From Bdellovibrionaceae bacterium UBA3535 (GTDB lineage Bacteria > Bdellovibrionota > Bdellovibrionia > Bdellovibrionales > UBA840), in assembly GCA_002376845.1 (NCBI GenBank), contig DFOS01000015.1:1-64000 (forward strand): a DNA stretch of 64,000 nt. Direction: 5' to 3'. The notes beneath the pieces are model-generated. The model saw nothing but the letters and a program-made list of their open reading frames with translations. It was not told the origin of the DNA and did no database searches. This document shows positions 1 to 7,034 of the stretch, piece by piece; positions within the stretch are counted from its first letter, which is position 1; each line of letters opens with the position of its first letter. A program made the translations under genes and the position numbers.

Positions 1-28
1 TAAACTATGTGCCAGGAAGTACACAGTG

Positions 29-62
29 AAAAGCCTAGCTAATTTTGGCTAGGTTTTTTATT
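29..62 (+). terminator. Rho-independent terminator
   Basis: An AAGCCTAGC / GCTAGGTTT stem with an 8-base AT-rich loop is followed by a run of T. It would end a transcript entering from left of the window. Most of the following 190 bases up to the first gene hold no ORF but contain the inverted repeat at 161-200. Confidence 0.75.
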
Positions 63-160
63 TTTCAAACAATTTTAATAACTTATGAGAAGAAGTTTCC
101 GCAAATCATCTTTGCTCAAATCATGTTAAATCAGCCGAAATAATGGGGTTTGCATAAACT

Positions 161-200
161 TGTAGTAATCGGCTGTAGTTACTGAAAAACGATTACTACA
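161..200. repeat. Perfect 11-bp inverted repeat, possible integrase arm sites (left end)
   Basis: TGTAGTAATCG at 161-171 is repeated in reverse complement at 190-200. The same decamer recurs as tandem direct copies just downstream of the integrase gene (10,801-10,820). Sharing between the two ends of the element suggests integrase or excisionase arm-binding sites. This role is inferred. Confidence 0.5.
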
Positions 201-252
201 AATCTAGCCCGAAAAGCATTTACTCAGGCCCCATTTTCGTTAAAAATAAGTT

Positions 253-663
253 ATGGTAATAAATATGACATCGTTGTTTAAATTCATTATAGTTTCTGTA
301 TTGTCATTCATAGTTGCGACTCCAAACCTATTCGCAATGACCGGTCACGATTCGCATACCCATGAGGAAGCCCACTCAGACCACCATTACCAAAGTCACC
401 ATGACAATATTGATGATAGTCAACCATCTCATAACCACAGCCATACCCATAAACATAGCGAAGATGGTGAGGAACATGACCACAATCATAGTCATCACAG
501 TCATATTGACCTGACAACTAAGACTCTTTTTCTATCTCAAACTGAATTTAGACTCATCGAAATGGTATCCTCTTCAGGTCTTTCTGAGAGCATTATGATT
601 TCAGACCCACACCCCTCGAGTATTTTCCGCCCTCCAATAGAATCGGCTCGTATTTCAAGCTAG
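253..663 (+). CDS. Secreted histidine-rich protein
   Basis: 136 residues. An N-terminal hydrophobic segment (about residues 8-28, ending in Ala-rich sequence before MTGHDSHTH) looks like a Sec signal peptide. Residues ~30-85 contain dozens of His in HxH and HSH motifs mixed with Asp and Glu, a typical Zn/Ni/Cu-binding or buffering stretch. The C-terminal 50 residues are not His-rich. A second in-frame ATG at 265 is possible, as neither start has a strong ribosome-binding site. It is the first gene of a metal-related cluster with the HupE-like gene 29 bases downstream. I infer periplasmic metal binding; no named family is recognised. Confidence 0.65.
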   Translation: MVINMTSLFKFIIVSVLSFIVATPNLFAMTGHDSHTHEEAHSDHHYQSHHDNIDDSQPSHNHSHTHKHSEDGEEHDHNHSHHSHIDLTTKTLFLSQTEFRLIEMVSSSGLSESIMISDPHPSSIFRPPIESARISS

Positions 664-691
664 TTATTTAAAATTTAATTTTGGAGGTTAT

Positions 692-1471
692 ATGTATAAA
701 CTAATTTTAAGTTTATTCACTCTTCTATGGTCGGGAAATCTTCTTGCCCATGGAATAAGTGAAGAGGCAAAGAAGGCTATGATTGAAGGTGGTTACTTTC
801 AATACGTAGTCCTTGGTGCTGAGCACATGATAACAGGTTACGATCACTTGTTATTCTTATTTGGAGTTATCTTTTTTCTTACAAAGTTTGGAGATATAGT
901 TAAATTTATTACTGTCTTCACTCTTGGGCATAGTATTACCCTTATTTTTGCAACCTTTATGAGTATCACTGCTAATTATTGGCTCATCGATGCAGTCATT
1001 GCGATTAGCGTGATTTATAAAGGTTTCGACAACAATAAAGGATTTCAAAACTACTTAGGCTTTAGTAAAGCTCCCAACTTACTATTAATGGTTTTTCTCT
1101 TTGGGTTGATACATGGTTTTGGTCTATCAACCAGGCTACAGCAGCTACCACTCGGAGAAAAAGGCATGGCAATGCTTGGAAGAATCGTGTCTTTCAATGT
1201 TGGCGTGGAAGTGGGGCAAATCGCGGCCTTAGTTATAATGCTACTCATAATGAATGAACTCAGAAAACTTCGTCTTTTCGAAAGGCTTTCTAAGGTGTTT
1301 AATGATGGAATAATGTTAGCTGGGTTTATGCTTTTACTAATGCAGCTACACGGTTATTTACACACATCAAACCCAGATGAATATAGCTTCAGTACAGACA
1401 ACCATATTCATCACCATATGGAGATGGAAAAAACGCAGACTGAGGATAATTCTCAGCATGACAATTTATAG
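692..1471 (+). CDS. HupE/UreJ-2-like membrane protein, putative metal permease
   Basis: 259 residues with a signal-like first segment ending LLAHG, then about six membrane helices. It shows the hallmarks of the HupE/UreJ_2 family: GAEHMITGYDHLLFL (residues ~50-65), FTLGHSITL, FGLIHGFGLS and FNVGVEVGQ, with conserved His and Asp inside helices. HupE/UreJ relatives move nickel or cobalt; for the UreJ_2 branch the substrate is not well established. The C-terminal tail is His-rich (HIHHHMEME), which could collect metal. A good GGAGG ribosome-binding site precedes ATG 692. Neighbours on both sides encode small His-rich secreted proteins, which supports a metal role. Confidence 0.8.
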   Translation: MYKLILSLFTLLWSGNLLAHGISEEAKKAMIEGGYFQYVVLGAEHMITGYDHLLFLFGVIFFLTKFGDIVKFITVFTLGHSITLIFATFMSITANYWLIDAVIAISVIYKGFDNNKGFQNYLGFSKAPNLLLMVFLFGLIHGFGLSTRLQQLPLGEKGMAMLGRIVSFNVGVEVGQIAALVIMLLIMNELRKLRLFERLSKVFNDGIMLAGFMLLLMQLHGYLHTSNPDEYSFSTDNHIHHHMEMEKTQTEDNSQHDNL

Positions 1472-1480
1472 GAGAGAAAA

Positions 1481-1828
1481 ATGAAATATTTCATAATTTT
1501 AGTATCAATAATGTTTTCCTCGGTCAGCCTTGCAGGGCCCGGACATGGTCATAGCCACGGGCACTCACACGGGAAAAAGAGTAACAGTATAACGGAGGAC
1601 AAAGCGAAAAGTGTCGCAACAAGCGAAATTAAACGTCTTATTGGTTTGAAAAAACTAGATTCCTCTTGGGAAAATGCTACTTTTGATAAAGCCGAAAAAA
1701 AGAAATTCAAAGGTAAGAGTGAGTGGGTATTAACCTTTGATAATGAAAATGGCGTGAAGGGTAAAAAACTTTTCGTGTTCCTATCATTAGCGGGTGACTT
1801 TGTAGCCGCAAATTTTACTGGGAAATAA
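1481..1828 (+). CDS. Small secreted protein with HGHSHGHSHG motif (DUF6488-like)
   Basis: 115 residues: signal peptide (residues 1-18, cut after SLA), then a GPGHGHSHGHSHG metal-binding motif, then a compact ~75-residue domain containing a WENATF...KGKSEWVLTFDN pattern typical of DUF6488 proteins found near metal efflux genes. AGGAG lies 7 bases before ATG 1481, and the gene is 9 bases from the HupE-like gene, so they are likely one operon. Periplasmic metal binding or sensing is inferred. The DUF assignment is from memory. Confidence 0.65.
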   Translation: MKYFIILVSIMFSSVSLAGPGHGHSHGHSHGKKSNSITEDKAKSVATSEIKRLIGLKKLDSSWENATFDKAEKKKFKGKSEWVLTFDNENGVKGKKLFVFLSLAGDFVAANFTGK

Positions 1829-1831
1829 AAA

Positions 1832-2170
1832 ATGGTAGTAGCTTTAGGAAAAGTCATTCTGGCTTCTGTTTTAATTAGCTTTGTATCTTGGCTTTCCGGT
1901 AAGCAAACGTCTTTGGCAGGGTTTTTAACAGCCCTGCCACTGACCACATTACTGGCCCTCGCCTTTTCGCATCTAGAATGGGGAAATGCTGAGCAGTCGG
2001 TTGAGTATGCCAAAAGCGTATTTGTTGCTATTCCGGTTTCGCTTTTATTCTTTGTGCCCTTTTTACTCGCAAAAAAGTTTCAGCTCGGATTCTGGGGATG
2101 TTATTCTCTAGGAATTGCTTTGCTCGGCGTGGGCTACGTTGTCCACACGCATATTGTAAAACAAATTTAG
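1832..2170 (+). CDS. Small integral membrane protein
   Basis: 112 residues with about four hydrophobic helices (residues ~5-22, 28-46, 62-82, 87-106) and few charges. It resembles small DUF3147-type membrane proteins that travel with heavy-metal genes, but the match is weak and from recognition alone. The start is 3 bases after the previous stop codon, with an AT-rich leader and no strong ribosome-binding site, which suggests coupled translation. Function unknown; context is metal handling. Confidence 0.6.
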   Translation: MVVALGKVILASVLISFVSWLSGKQTSLAGFLTALPLTTLLALAFSHLEWGNAEQSVEYAKSVFVAIPVSLLFFVPFLLAKKFQLGFWGCYSLGIALLGVGYVVHTHIVKQI

Positions 2171-2183
2171 TATTGGAGGAGAA

Positions 2184-2312
2184 ATGAAAAATATAGTTAT
2201 TGCGATCATACTCGCTGTTTTAGTCGGATTCGGTATTTATTATGCCAAATCGACTTCACATCATAGTGGCGAAACTCACTCTCATGACGGTGGTGAGCCC
2301 CATTCTCATTAG
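2184..2312 (+). CDS. 42-residue membrane-anchored His-rich peptide
   Basis: A small gene with a strong GGAGGAG ribosome-binding site at 2175-2181 and ATG at 2184. The product has one hydrophobic helix (residues ~3-20) followed by a short tail with HH, HSH and a final HSH motif. It ends the metal cluster, 13 bases after the preceding gene. The layout suggests an inner-membrane anchored peptide with its His tail in the periplasm. No family is recognised. Confidence 0.6.
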   Translation: MKNIVIAIILAVLVGFGIYYAKSTSHHSGETHSHDGGEPHSH

Positions 2313-2339
2313 GCATTTATTGTTTGTTAAAGGAATATA

Positions 2340-3950
2340 ATGGGTTTTTCTGAATCTGTAAAAATTGAATGCTTAATTAAATGTGCTCGTCATTGCTGTT
2401 CATGCCATAGATATTGTGGTGTAGGAGTTGAGGTGCACCACCTTATTCCACAAGCTGCAGGCGGCAATGATGATTTCGATAATGCCATTCCACTATGCTA
2501 TGATTGCCACGCTAACGCCGGTCACTATAATCCTAAACACCCAAGGGGGTTGAAATACTCAGTAAAGGAATTGAGGCGAGCTCGAGATGAATGGTACAAA
2601 ACTGTGGAAGAAAATAAAATAAACACCCCTGCGCAAGTAGCTTTGGAGCTTTCGATAAAGCATATTAAAACCGAATGCTGGGAGATATTATCTGAGATAG
2701 TTTCTGGCGAGTACCGAGGGTTACCTGAGGAAAATATTCTACTTTTTAAAAATCAAACTTATGAGTTATTTAATGATCTAGTTGGGCAATACTCTGGCAA
2801 TAGGGCTCTTGTCGACCACACTACTGAGTTTATGACGATAGCGGAGCTTTTCCAGCAGCGACCAGATGTAAAAGGCTTGAAGAATGAAGAAATAGATGAA
2901 CGAGATAAAGGAAAAACACGACCGTTTAGGGACGTTAATGAGGCTGATATCAAGAATGTAAAAGACCCGCTCGTACAAATGCTTTATAAAGCAGGGGTCC
3001 CGGCTCAAATGCTTATTGACGTAGATTACGAATGGAATTTTTGTGGCGCTACAGGCCCCGTGAATCTTATAGAAACGATATCGACAAAAAGACTATCTTT
3101 TGCTTTCCTCTTAATTAAAAATATTTCTGACAAAGTGATTAATCCACAATCTTATATTGGACAGACGCTTGCAAAACCTTTTGAATTTTTTAACCTAACT
3201 GATGCCTCTGACATAGACGGCGAGATCGTAGAACTTCCAAAATTAACTATTGAGCCAGGGCAGTCACTTGTTATACCTCAGTTTGTAGGGTTGGGGATGG
3301 CGGGCTTTGAGCGCAGGGCTTCCACACAGTTAGAGGATAAGCCCGTAGATGGAGAGTTTTGGGGCTACCACCAAACAATCCACTACGTAAATGATTCTAG
3401 CGATCCGCTTAATGCCATTCAATTCGGACCTCAGAACATTGTAAAAAGCTTTGAGTATAGCCCCGCTGGTGAGATTGGAAAAAACATTAGGATTCATGAT
3501 TTCAGTCACAAAAACCTCTTTCAAATTGATCGACAATGGGAGTGTGGAAGTTGCCCATATATATTTTGCCAGTCTGCTAAAGGTGAGTGGAGCTATTTGG
3601 GTGAAACGGCTTACCATTTAACTCCTCGAGTATACCAACATTCTTTACCTGCTAACTGTAAAACCATCTTAGTTGCTGAATTAGAAGAAGAAACAGCAGT
3701 CATTGAGCATTTGATTGTTAAAAATAGCGAGGGCTTGGTGATTTACAAGCAAGAAAGCCTTATCCTTGTAAAAGGGCAAAGACAATGTATTAACCTCGAG
3801 GAGCCCTTAGAAGAAGGAAGTTTTTTAGAGGTGAGGGGCTATCATAAGCCTAAGTTTAGTGTTGAATTAGATGAAAACAAAATCTTCTTCAAAAGGGAAA
3901 TAGTTAAAGAGTTTTACGAGAATTTAAAAGAAAATTTGGGGTCCTTCTAG
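2340..3950 (+). CDS. HNH endonuclease-domain protein with large C-terminal region
   Basis: 536 residues. Residues ~11-60 form an HNH nuclease: zinc-type Cys pairs C19/C22 and C53/C56, the His-His pair at 33-34 (VHHLIPQ), the GGNDDFDNAIPLC stretch and H57. Residues ~100-180 are charged and helical. Residues ~215-500 are mostly beta-type sequence with a second Cys cluster (WECGSCPYIFC, ~400-410), and match no family I recognise. AAAGGA precedes ATG 2340. Cytoplasmic, as there is no signal peptide. In a satellite such a gene could be a nuclease that acts on phage or plasmid DNA; this is inference. It could instead be an element maintenance nuclease. Confidence 0.7.
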   Translation: MGFSESVKIECLIKCARHCCSCHRYCGVGVEVHHLIPQAAGGNDDFDNAIPLCYDCHANAGHYNPKHPRGLKYSVKELRRARDEWYKTVEENKINTPAQVALELSIKHIKTECWEILSEIVSGEYRGLPEENILLFKNQTYELFNDLVGQYSGNRALVDHTTEFMTIAELFQQRPDVKGLKNEEIDERDKGKTRPFRDVNEADIKNVKDPLVQMLYKAGVPAQMLIDVDYEWNFCGATGPVNLIETISTKRLSFAFLLIKNISDKVINPQSYIGQTLAKPFEFFNLTDASDIDGEIVELPKLTIEPGQSLVIPQFVGLGMAGFERRASTQLEDKPVDGEFWGYHQTIHYVNDSSDPLNAIQFGPQNIVKSFEYSPAGEIGKNIRIHDFSHKNLFQIDRQWECGSCPYIFCQSAKGEWSYLGETAYHLTPRVYQHSLPANCKTILVAELEEETAVIEHLIVKNSEGLVIYKQESLILVKGQRQCINLEEPLEEGSFLEVRGYHKPKFSVELDENKIFFKREIVKEFYENLKENLGSF

Positions 3951-4018
3951 GGTTATTTGAAAAGCGGGCGGCTTAGCTCGCGGCAGGGGCCTAGTTTTAG
4001 ATAATTTTTTGAGAGGTG

Positions 4019-4522
4019 TCAGTCATCGGGGTTTTGCCCTATTTTACACATACCTTGCTCTAATTCTGTTAGTACACGCTCCAGCTCATCACTCAAAATT
4101 TTTTTAAGTTCTGTTAATGTTTTCGCAGCCAGTAGGTCCGGGCCAAGCTGGCTAGGAATATTAAAAAGCTGGGATTTAAAGTTATGAGCGTGTTTGAATA
4201 TTTGGCTTTTTACTAAATCAGCTTGAATATATTTGCCCTGTTTTTCGCCCAGTTTCAATTCTGCCAACTTGGCTTTTAACTCCTCACAATCGGCCTTCGC
4301 CTTCATATACTTGGCATTGTACTTTGAGCCAGCGCGGGCGCTGGGTGCCGTCCTATTGCTGATTGTGAATCTAGAAAGCGTCTCCCAATTATTGTCGGAG
4401 GTAGCGACATCAATCTTTTTACCTTTTGAGGTTTCAACTACAACAACAATACCTCTTTTAATTTTACGCTGAACAGTCGCTAACGAGACACTTCTATATC
4501 GGGCATACTCCCTGAACCCCAT
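4019..4522 (-). CDS. terS: Phage small terminase (Nu1-like)
   Basis: About 167 residues from ATG 4522; an upstream TTG at 4555 is open but poorly placed. Residues ~1-25 (GFREYARYRSVSLATVQRK) look like a winged-helix or HTH of the kind that binds phage cos/pac DNA in lambda Nu1. Residues ~75-165 hold a charged helical region with AKADCEELKAKLAELKLGE and a later FNIPSQLGPDLLAA segment, both common in small terminase subunits of the Nu1/DUF1441 type. It overlaps the end of the RHH gene by a few bases if TTG is used. No large terminase or capsid genes exist nearby, the pattern seen when a satellite redirects helper-phage packaging. Family call moderate. Confidence 0.6.
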   Translation of the reverse strand: MGFREYARYRSVSLATVQRKIKRGIVVVVETSKGKKIDVATSDNNWETLSRFTISNRTAPSARAGSKYNAKYMKAKADCEELKAKLAELKLGEKQGKYIQADLVKSQIFKHAHNFKSQLFNIPSQLGPDLLAAKTLTELKKILSDELERVLTELEQGMCKIGQNPDD

Positions 4523-4535
4523 AAGATTCACTTCT

Positions 4536-4730
4536 TTACCCAACGTCTGATACAAAGCCTTTTATAAGCTCCTCGGCGACAGAATTTGCTGAAACCCCTT
4601 CCTTCGAGCAGGCGGCTTTAAATTCTTCTATGAGCTGCCTTGGCATCCTAAAAGTGATATTCGTTTTTTCTTCTGTCTTTGATTTTTCTTTTAATGCTTT
4701 AACGATCTGTCTACCTTTTGATCTAGCCAT
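4536..4730 (-). CDS. Ribbon-helix-helix DNA-binding protein
   Basis: 64 residues. A basic N-terminus (residues 1-22) precedes an Arc/CopG-like core: NITFRMPRQLIEEFKAACSK, then EGVSANSVAEELIKGF, matching beta-strand, helix, helix. An AAAGGAG ribosome-binding site lies just upstream of ATG 4730. It is transcribed divergently from the HTH repressor at 4883 and co-transcribed with the terminase-like gene. It probably regulates the shared promoter region at 4731-4882, by analogy with small phage regulators. Confidence 0.7.
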   Translation of the reverse strand: MARSKGRQIVKALKEKSKTEEKTNITFRMPRQLIEEFKAACSKEGVSANSVAEELIKGFVSDVG

Positions 4731-4882
4731 GGCGTCTCCTTTTTACACATTATATTATCGTGTATTTTCACACGACATTTTACACTTTATTTTTATAGTG
4801 CATTGCGCTATAATTATATTAGGTATCCCGTACAGTGTTCGGGAATCCAGAAAAAGATAAATAATATTAATGTGTTACCGAA
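4731..4882. promoter_or_regulatory. Divergent promoter/operator region with palindromes
   Basis: The spacer between the RHH gene and the repressor gene contains TCGTGT-N6-ACACGA (4758-4775, perfect), a 19-base near-palindrome TATAGTGCATTGCGCTATA (4794-4812, one mismatched pair), and CCCG-N9-CGGG near 4828-4844. A TATAAT -10-like box sits at 4809-4814. Stacked dyads at a divergent switch are typical of phage-like operators. Confidence 0.5.
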
Positions 4883-5251
4883 ATGATGAATGTGAAAAAG
4901 CAAACCAAAAAGCCTATACGAAAACGGGTCGATAGTCCGTTCAAAGACAACCTGTCCTCGCTTCTTAAGGAGCGAGGGATCAGCCAACGTGGCGCTGCTG
5001 AAATTATGGGGGTTAGCGTAGCTGTTGTGAATGATTGGCTCCAGGGAGCTTATCCCAACGACCCAAGTGCCGTACTGAAGTTTTGTAAGGCAGTTAAATG
5101 TGACTTCCAATGGCTCCTCACAGGGGAACAAAGTCAGGGCGAGGACAGTCGAACTAACTTAAGCGAAATATTCGACATTCAGAACGAGCCTGCATTCAGT
5201 GGCATCTTTATGGTTGAGGCGAAAAGGCTCAAAAAACGGGAGGATAAATGA
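4883..5251 (+). CDS. Phage-type HTH repressor
   Basis: 122 residues. After a basic N-terminus, residues ~22-75 form an HTH_3/CI-type domain (LLKERGISQRGAAEIMGVSV, then VNDWLQGAYPNDPS and FCKAVKCDFQWLLTG). The 'FQWLLTGE' ending is common in phage repressors of the S24/CI N-terminal type, but no peptidase domain follows; the C-terminal ~45 residues are short and unassigned. The start codon region ATGATGAATGTG has no clear Shine-Dalgarno. Located opposite the RHH gene, it is the likely master repressor of the element. The lack of a self-cleavage domain fits release by a helper protein rather than RecA, as in PICI Stl proteins; this is inference. Confidence 0.75.
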   Translation: MMNVKKQTKKPIRKRVDSPFKDNLSSLLKERGISQRGAAEIMGVSVAVVNDWLQGAYPNDPSAVLKFCKAVKCDFQWLLTGEQSQGEDSRTNLSEIFDIQNEPAFSGIFMVEAKRLKKREDK

Positions 5252-5496
5252 TTGGCATAGTCATTGGTTTAATTTTTATTGGAATGATATTAGCCGTTCC
5301 GCTTTCTTTTATGATCTTTATGGGAATTTCTAAATCGAAAAAACAGGCCCAAGAGATAATTAGCACAGGAAAGATTGAAAACCTAAAAGAGGTTGATAGA
5401 ATTTTAAAGGTGCTAAACGCCGGACAAGATTTGGAGTCAAAGCATCTATGGGGGCAGTTAAATGAACTTAAAGAAAAACATACTAAAGCCTCTTAG
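5248..5496 (+). CDS. Small membrane protein
   Basis: 82 residues, start overlapping the repressor stop (ATGA) with GGGAGG upstream, so translationally coupled. One long hydrophobic segment (residues ~2-28, rich in Ile, Gly and Phe) is followed by a charged helical tail (residues ~32-80). It looks like a single-pass inner-membrane protein with a cytoplasmic tail. No family recognised. Its 3' end overlaps the next gene by 35 bases. Confidence 0.55.
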   Translation: MIGIVIGLIFIGMILAVPLSFMIFMGISKSKKQAQEIISTGKIENLKEVDRILKVLNAGQDLESKHLWGQLNELKEKHTKAS

Positions 5497-5935
5497 CCTA
5501 ATTGCGCTTTTGTCTTTTTTATCGGTTGGCTGTACCACTTCCCCAAAAAGTAATAACCAGAATTATGCTAACGGGTTTGAAAATGTGGAGTACATAAAAA
5601 ATTATGATGGCGATACAATAACAGTAAATCTAAAGGGACAGCACCCTCTTTTTGGTAAAGATATTGGCGTCAGAGTAAAAGGTGTTGATACACCAGAAAT
5701 CAAAGGCAAAACACAATGCGAGAAAGAGAAGGCAAAGGCTGCGAAGGAATATGTGTCCAAAAGACTCAAAAGCGCTCGTTCGATTAACCTAGTAAATGTA
5801 TCAAGAGGGAAATACTTTAGAATTGTTGCCGATGTCATAGTTGATGGGGAAAATCTTGCGGACGGTCTAATTTCTAAAGGATTTGCTGTTTATTATGACG
5901 GCGGAAGAAAGCCAAGTTCAGATTGGTGTAATTAA
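5462..5935 (+). CDS. Thermonuclease-like (SNase) lipoprotein of the element
   Basis: 157 residues. A lipoprotein signal (LSFLSVGC, lipobox Cys ~24) is followed by a staphylococcal-nuclease fold. Metal and catalytic residues are visible: YDGDTI, VRVKGVDTPEI (Arg, Asp, Glu) and GKYFRIVADVIVDG (Arg). It is a paralogue of the chromosomal SNase gene at 33,225-33,677, sharing the GKYFRIVADVIVDG block and the YDGG(R/K)K...DWC ending. It would cleave DNA or RNA outside the cytoplasm. In a mobile element such a gene might be acquired from the host chromosome. Confidence 0.8.
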   Translation: MNLKKNILKPLSLIALLSFLSVGCTTSPKSNNQNYANGFENVEYIKNYDGDTITVNLKGQHPLFGKDIGVRVKGVDTPEIKGKTQCEKEKAKAAKEYVSKRLKSARSINLVNVSRGKYFRIVADVIVDGENLADGLISKGFAVYYDGGRKPSSDWCN

Positions 5936-5972
5936 GATATGACTATGCTAAATTTTTGAATAAAATAGGCCT

Positions 5973-6701
5973 ATGAACGACACCGACCTTTCTGAGAAAT
6001 CAATATTTCAGAGCCACTTGCGGGGCACAATTAAAAGAGCCGAAAAAGAACTGGAAGATTTAGGCTTTGATAAAAATAAGTGGCGAGAAGCCGAGATCGT
6101 CTTTAATGGGTGGCGAGCGGGACCGCTGCCCTTCGATATGTTAAATATACTCAGGGATTATCCAGATAAAGTTTTAAAAGTTTATGAGGAGGATATTGTT
6201 CTCAAACCCGGTACTTTTGCTGATAAAGCTATTAGGGCTGAAAGGTTTGCTACACTAGCCTCTCTGGCAAATAGGCTTCTTGTAGCATCTAAGGCTGAAG
6301 AAGTTTTTTCGCTAGCCACAAGCTATGCTCACACTAGAGTCTTTCTAAATATTGAATCTGAAATAACGAACCACTTCTACGTAAAGCGGGCATCTAAAAA
6401 TCGTAACCGATCCACTTTCTCACTGATGGAAGAGGCAGTGATTCAACAGGTGCCTCGAATTGAGGGTGAAGCGATTTCGCAATATGTGCTCAGGCTAATT
6501 AGGCACCTTAAATCCGACAAAAATTGTATTGATTTGGAGCTGAAGTATGGAATTGAACCCTCTCTTGAAGTCACTATTAAGAAAGAGAATGAAGGCAATT
6601 ATGTAATAACGTATAAGCCACAAGGGAAGGTTGAGTTTCGAGATTTGAAATTTTCAACTTTTGAAAAAAATATCCGAAAACAACTTAAATCTGACTCTTA
6701 A
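5973..6701 (+). CDS. Unrecognised element protein
   Basis: 242 residues, no signal peptide or membrane helix. Residues ~10-50 are charged and helical, with a GWRAGPLPFD motif; residues ~75-165 are helical (LASLANRLLVASKAEEVFSL); the C-terminus has alternating beta-type sequence with KPQGKVEFRDL. I recognise no family. It sits 37 bases after the nuclease gene and 60 bases before the next ORF, in the early gene block of the element, which suggests a regulatory or replication accessory role at most. Confidence 0.55.
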   Translation: MNDTDLSEKSIFQSHLRGTIKRAEKELEDLGFDKNKWREAEIVFNGWRAGPLPFDMLNILRDYPDKVLKVYEEDIVLKPGTFADKAIRAERFATLASLANRLLVASKAEEVFSLATSYAHTRVFLNIESEITNHFYVKRASKNRNRSTFSLMEEAVIQQVPRIEGEAISQYVLRLIRHLKSDKNCIDLELKYGIEPSLEVTIKKENEGNYVITYKPQGKVEFRDLKFSTFEKNIRKQLKSDS

Positions 6702-6761
6702 CCCGCTAAGGGTAAAATCACTCCTTTATTCCATGGGCCACCCAAACTAACTGGAGGTCAC

Positions 6762-7034
6762 ATGAAAATAAAAAACATTGTTATTACAAAAGAAACCAAT
6801 CTGGAGTCTGACTGGCTTGGCTATGCTTGTTTTGACATAGATGATTACTTTAGCGTCCACGGAATGCCTTTCTTTAAGAAGAAAGACCGAGTTATTTTAG
6901 CTTGCCCATATTTATGGATGAATGACTCAGGTGAAGCCTTTCTGATCTTTTCCACAAACAAGAATGACATCCTATCACCGATTTACTCGGTCATTGAAGA
7001 AAGCATGAGGGAGTGGGAAAATGAAGTTCAATAA
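6762..7034 (+). CDS. Small unrecognised element protein
   Basis: 90 residues with an acidic C-terminus (EESMREWENE). The core, CFDIDDYFSVHGMPFFKKKDR, recalls SpoVG-like or small phage DUF folds with a strand-rich body, but this is not a firm match. TGGAGG lies 6-11 bases before ATG 6762. It overlaps the primase gene by 14 bases, so the two are translationally linked. Confidence 0.5.
   Translation: MKIKNIVITKETNLESDWLGYACFDIDDYFSVHGMPFFKKKDRVILACPYLWMNDSGEAFLIFSTNKNDILSPIYSVIEESMREWENEVQ

Noticed and set aside
1549..2013. Minus-strand ORF (154 codons) across the metal cluster
   Set aside because: It overlaps two well-supported plus-strand genes with better starts and signal sequences.
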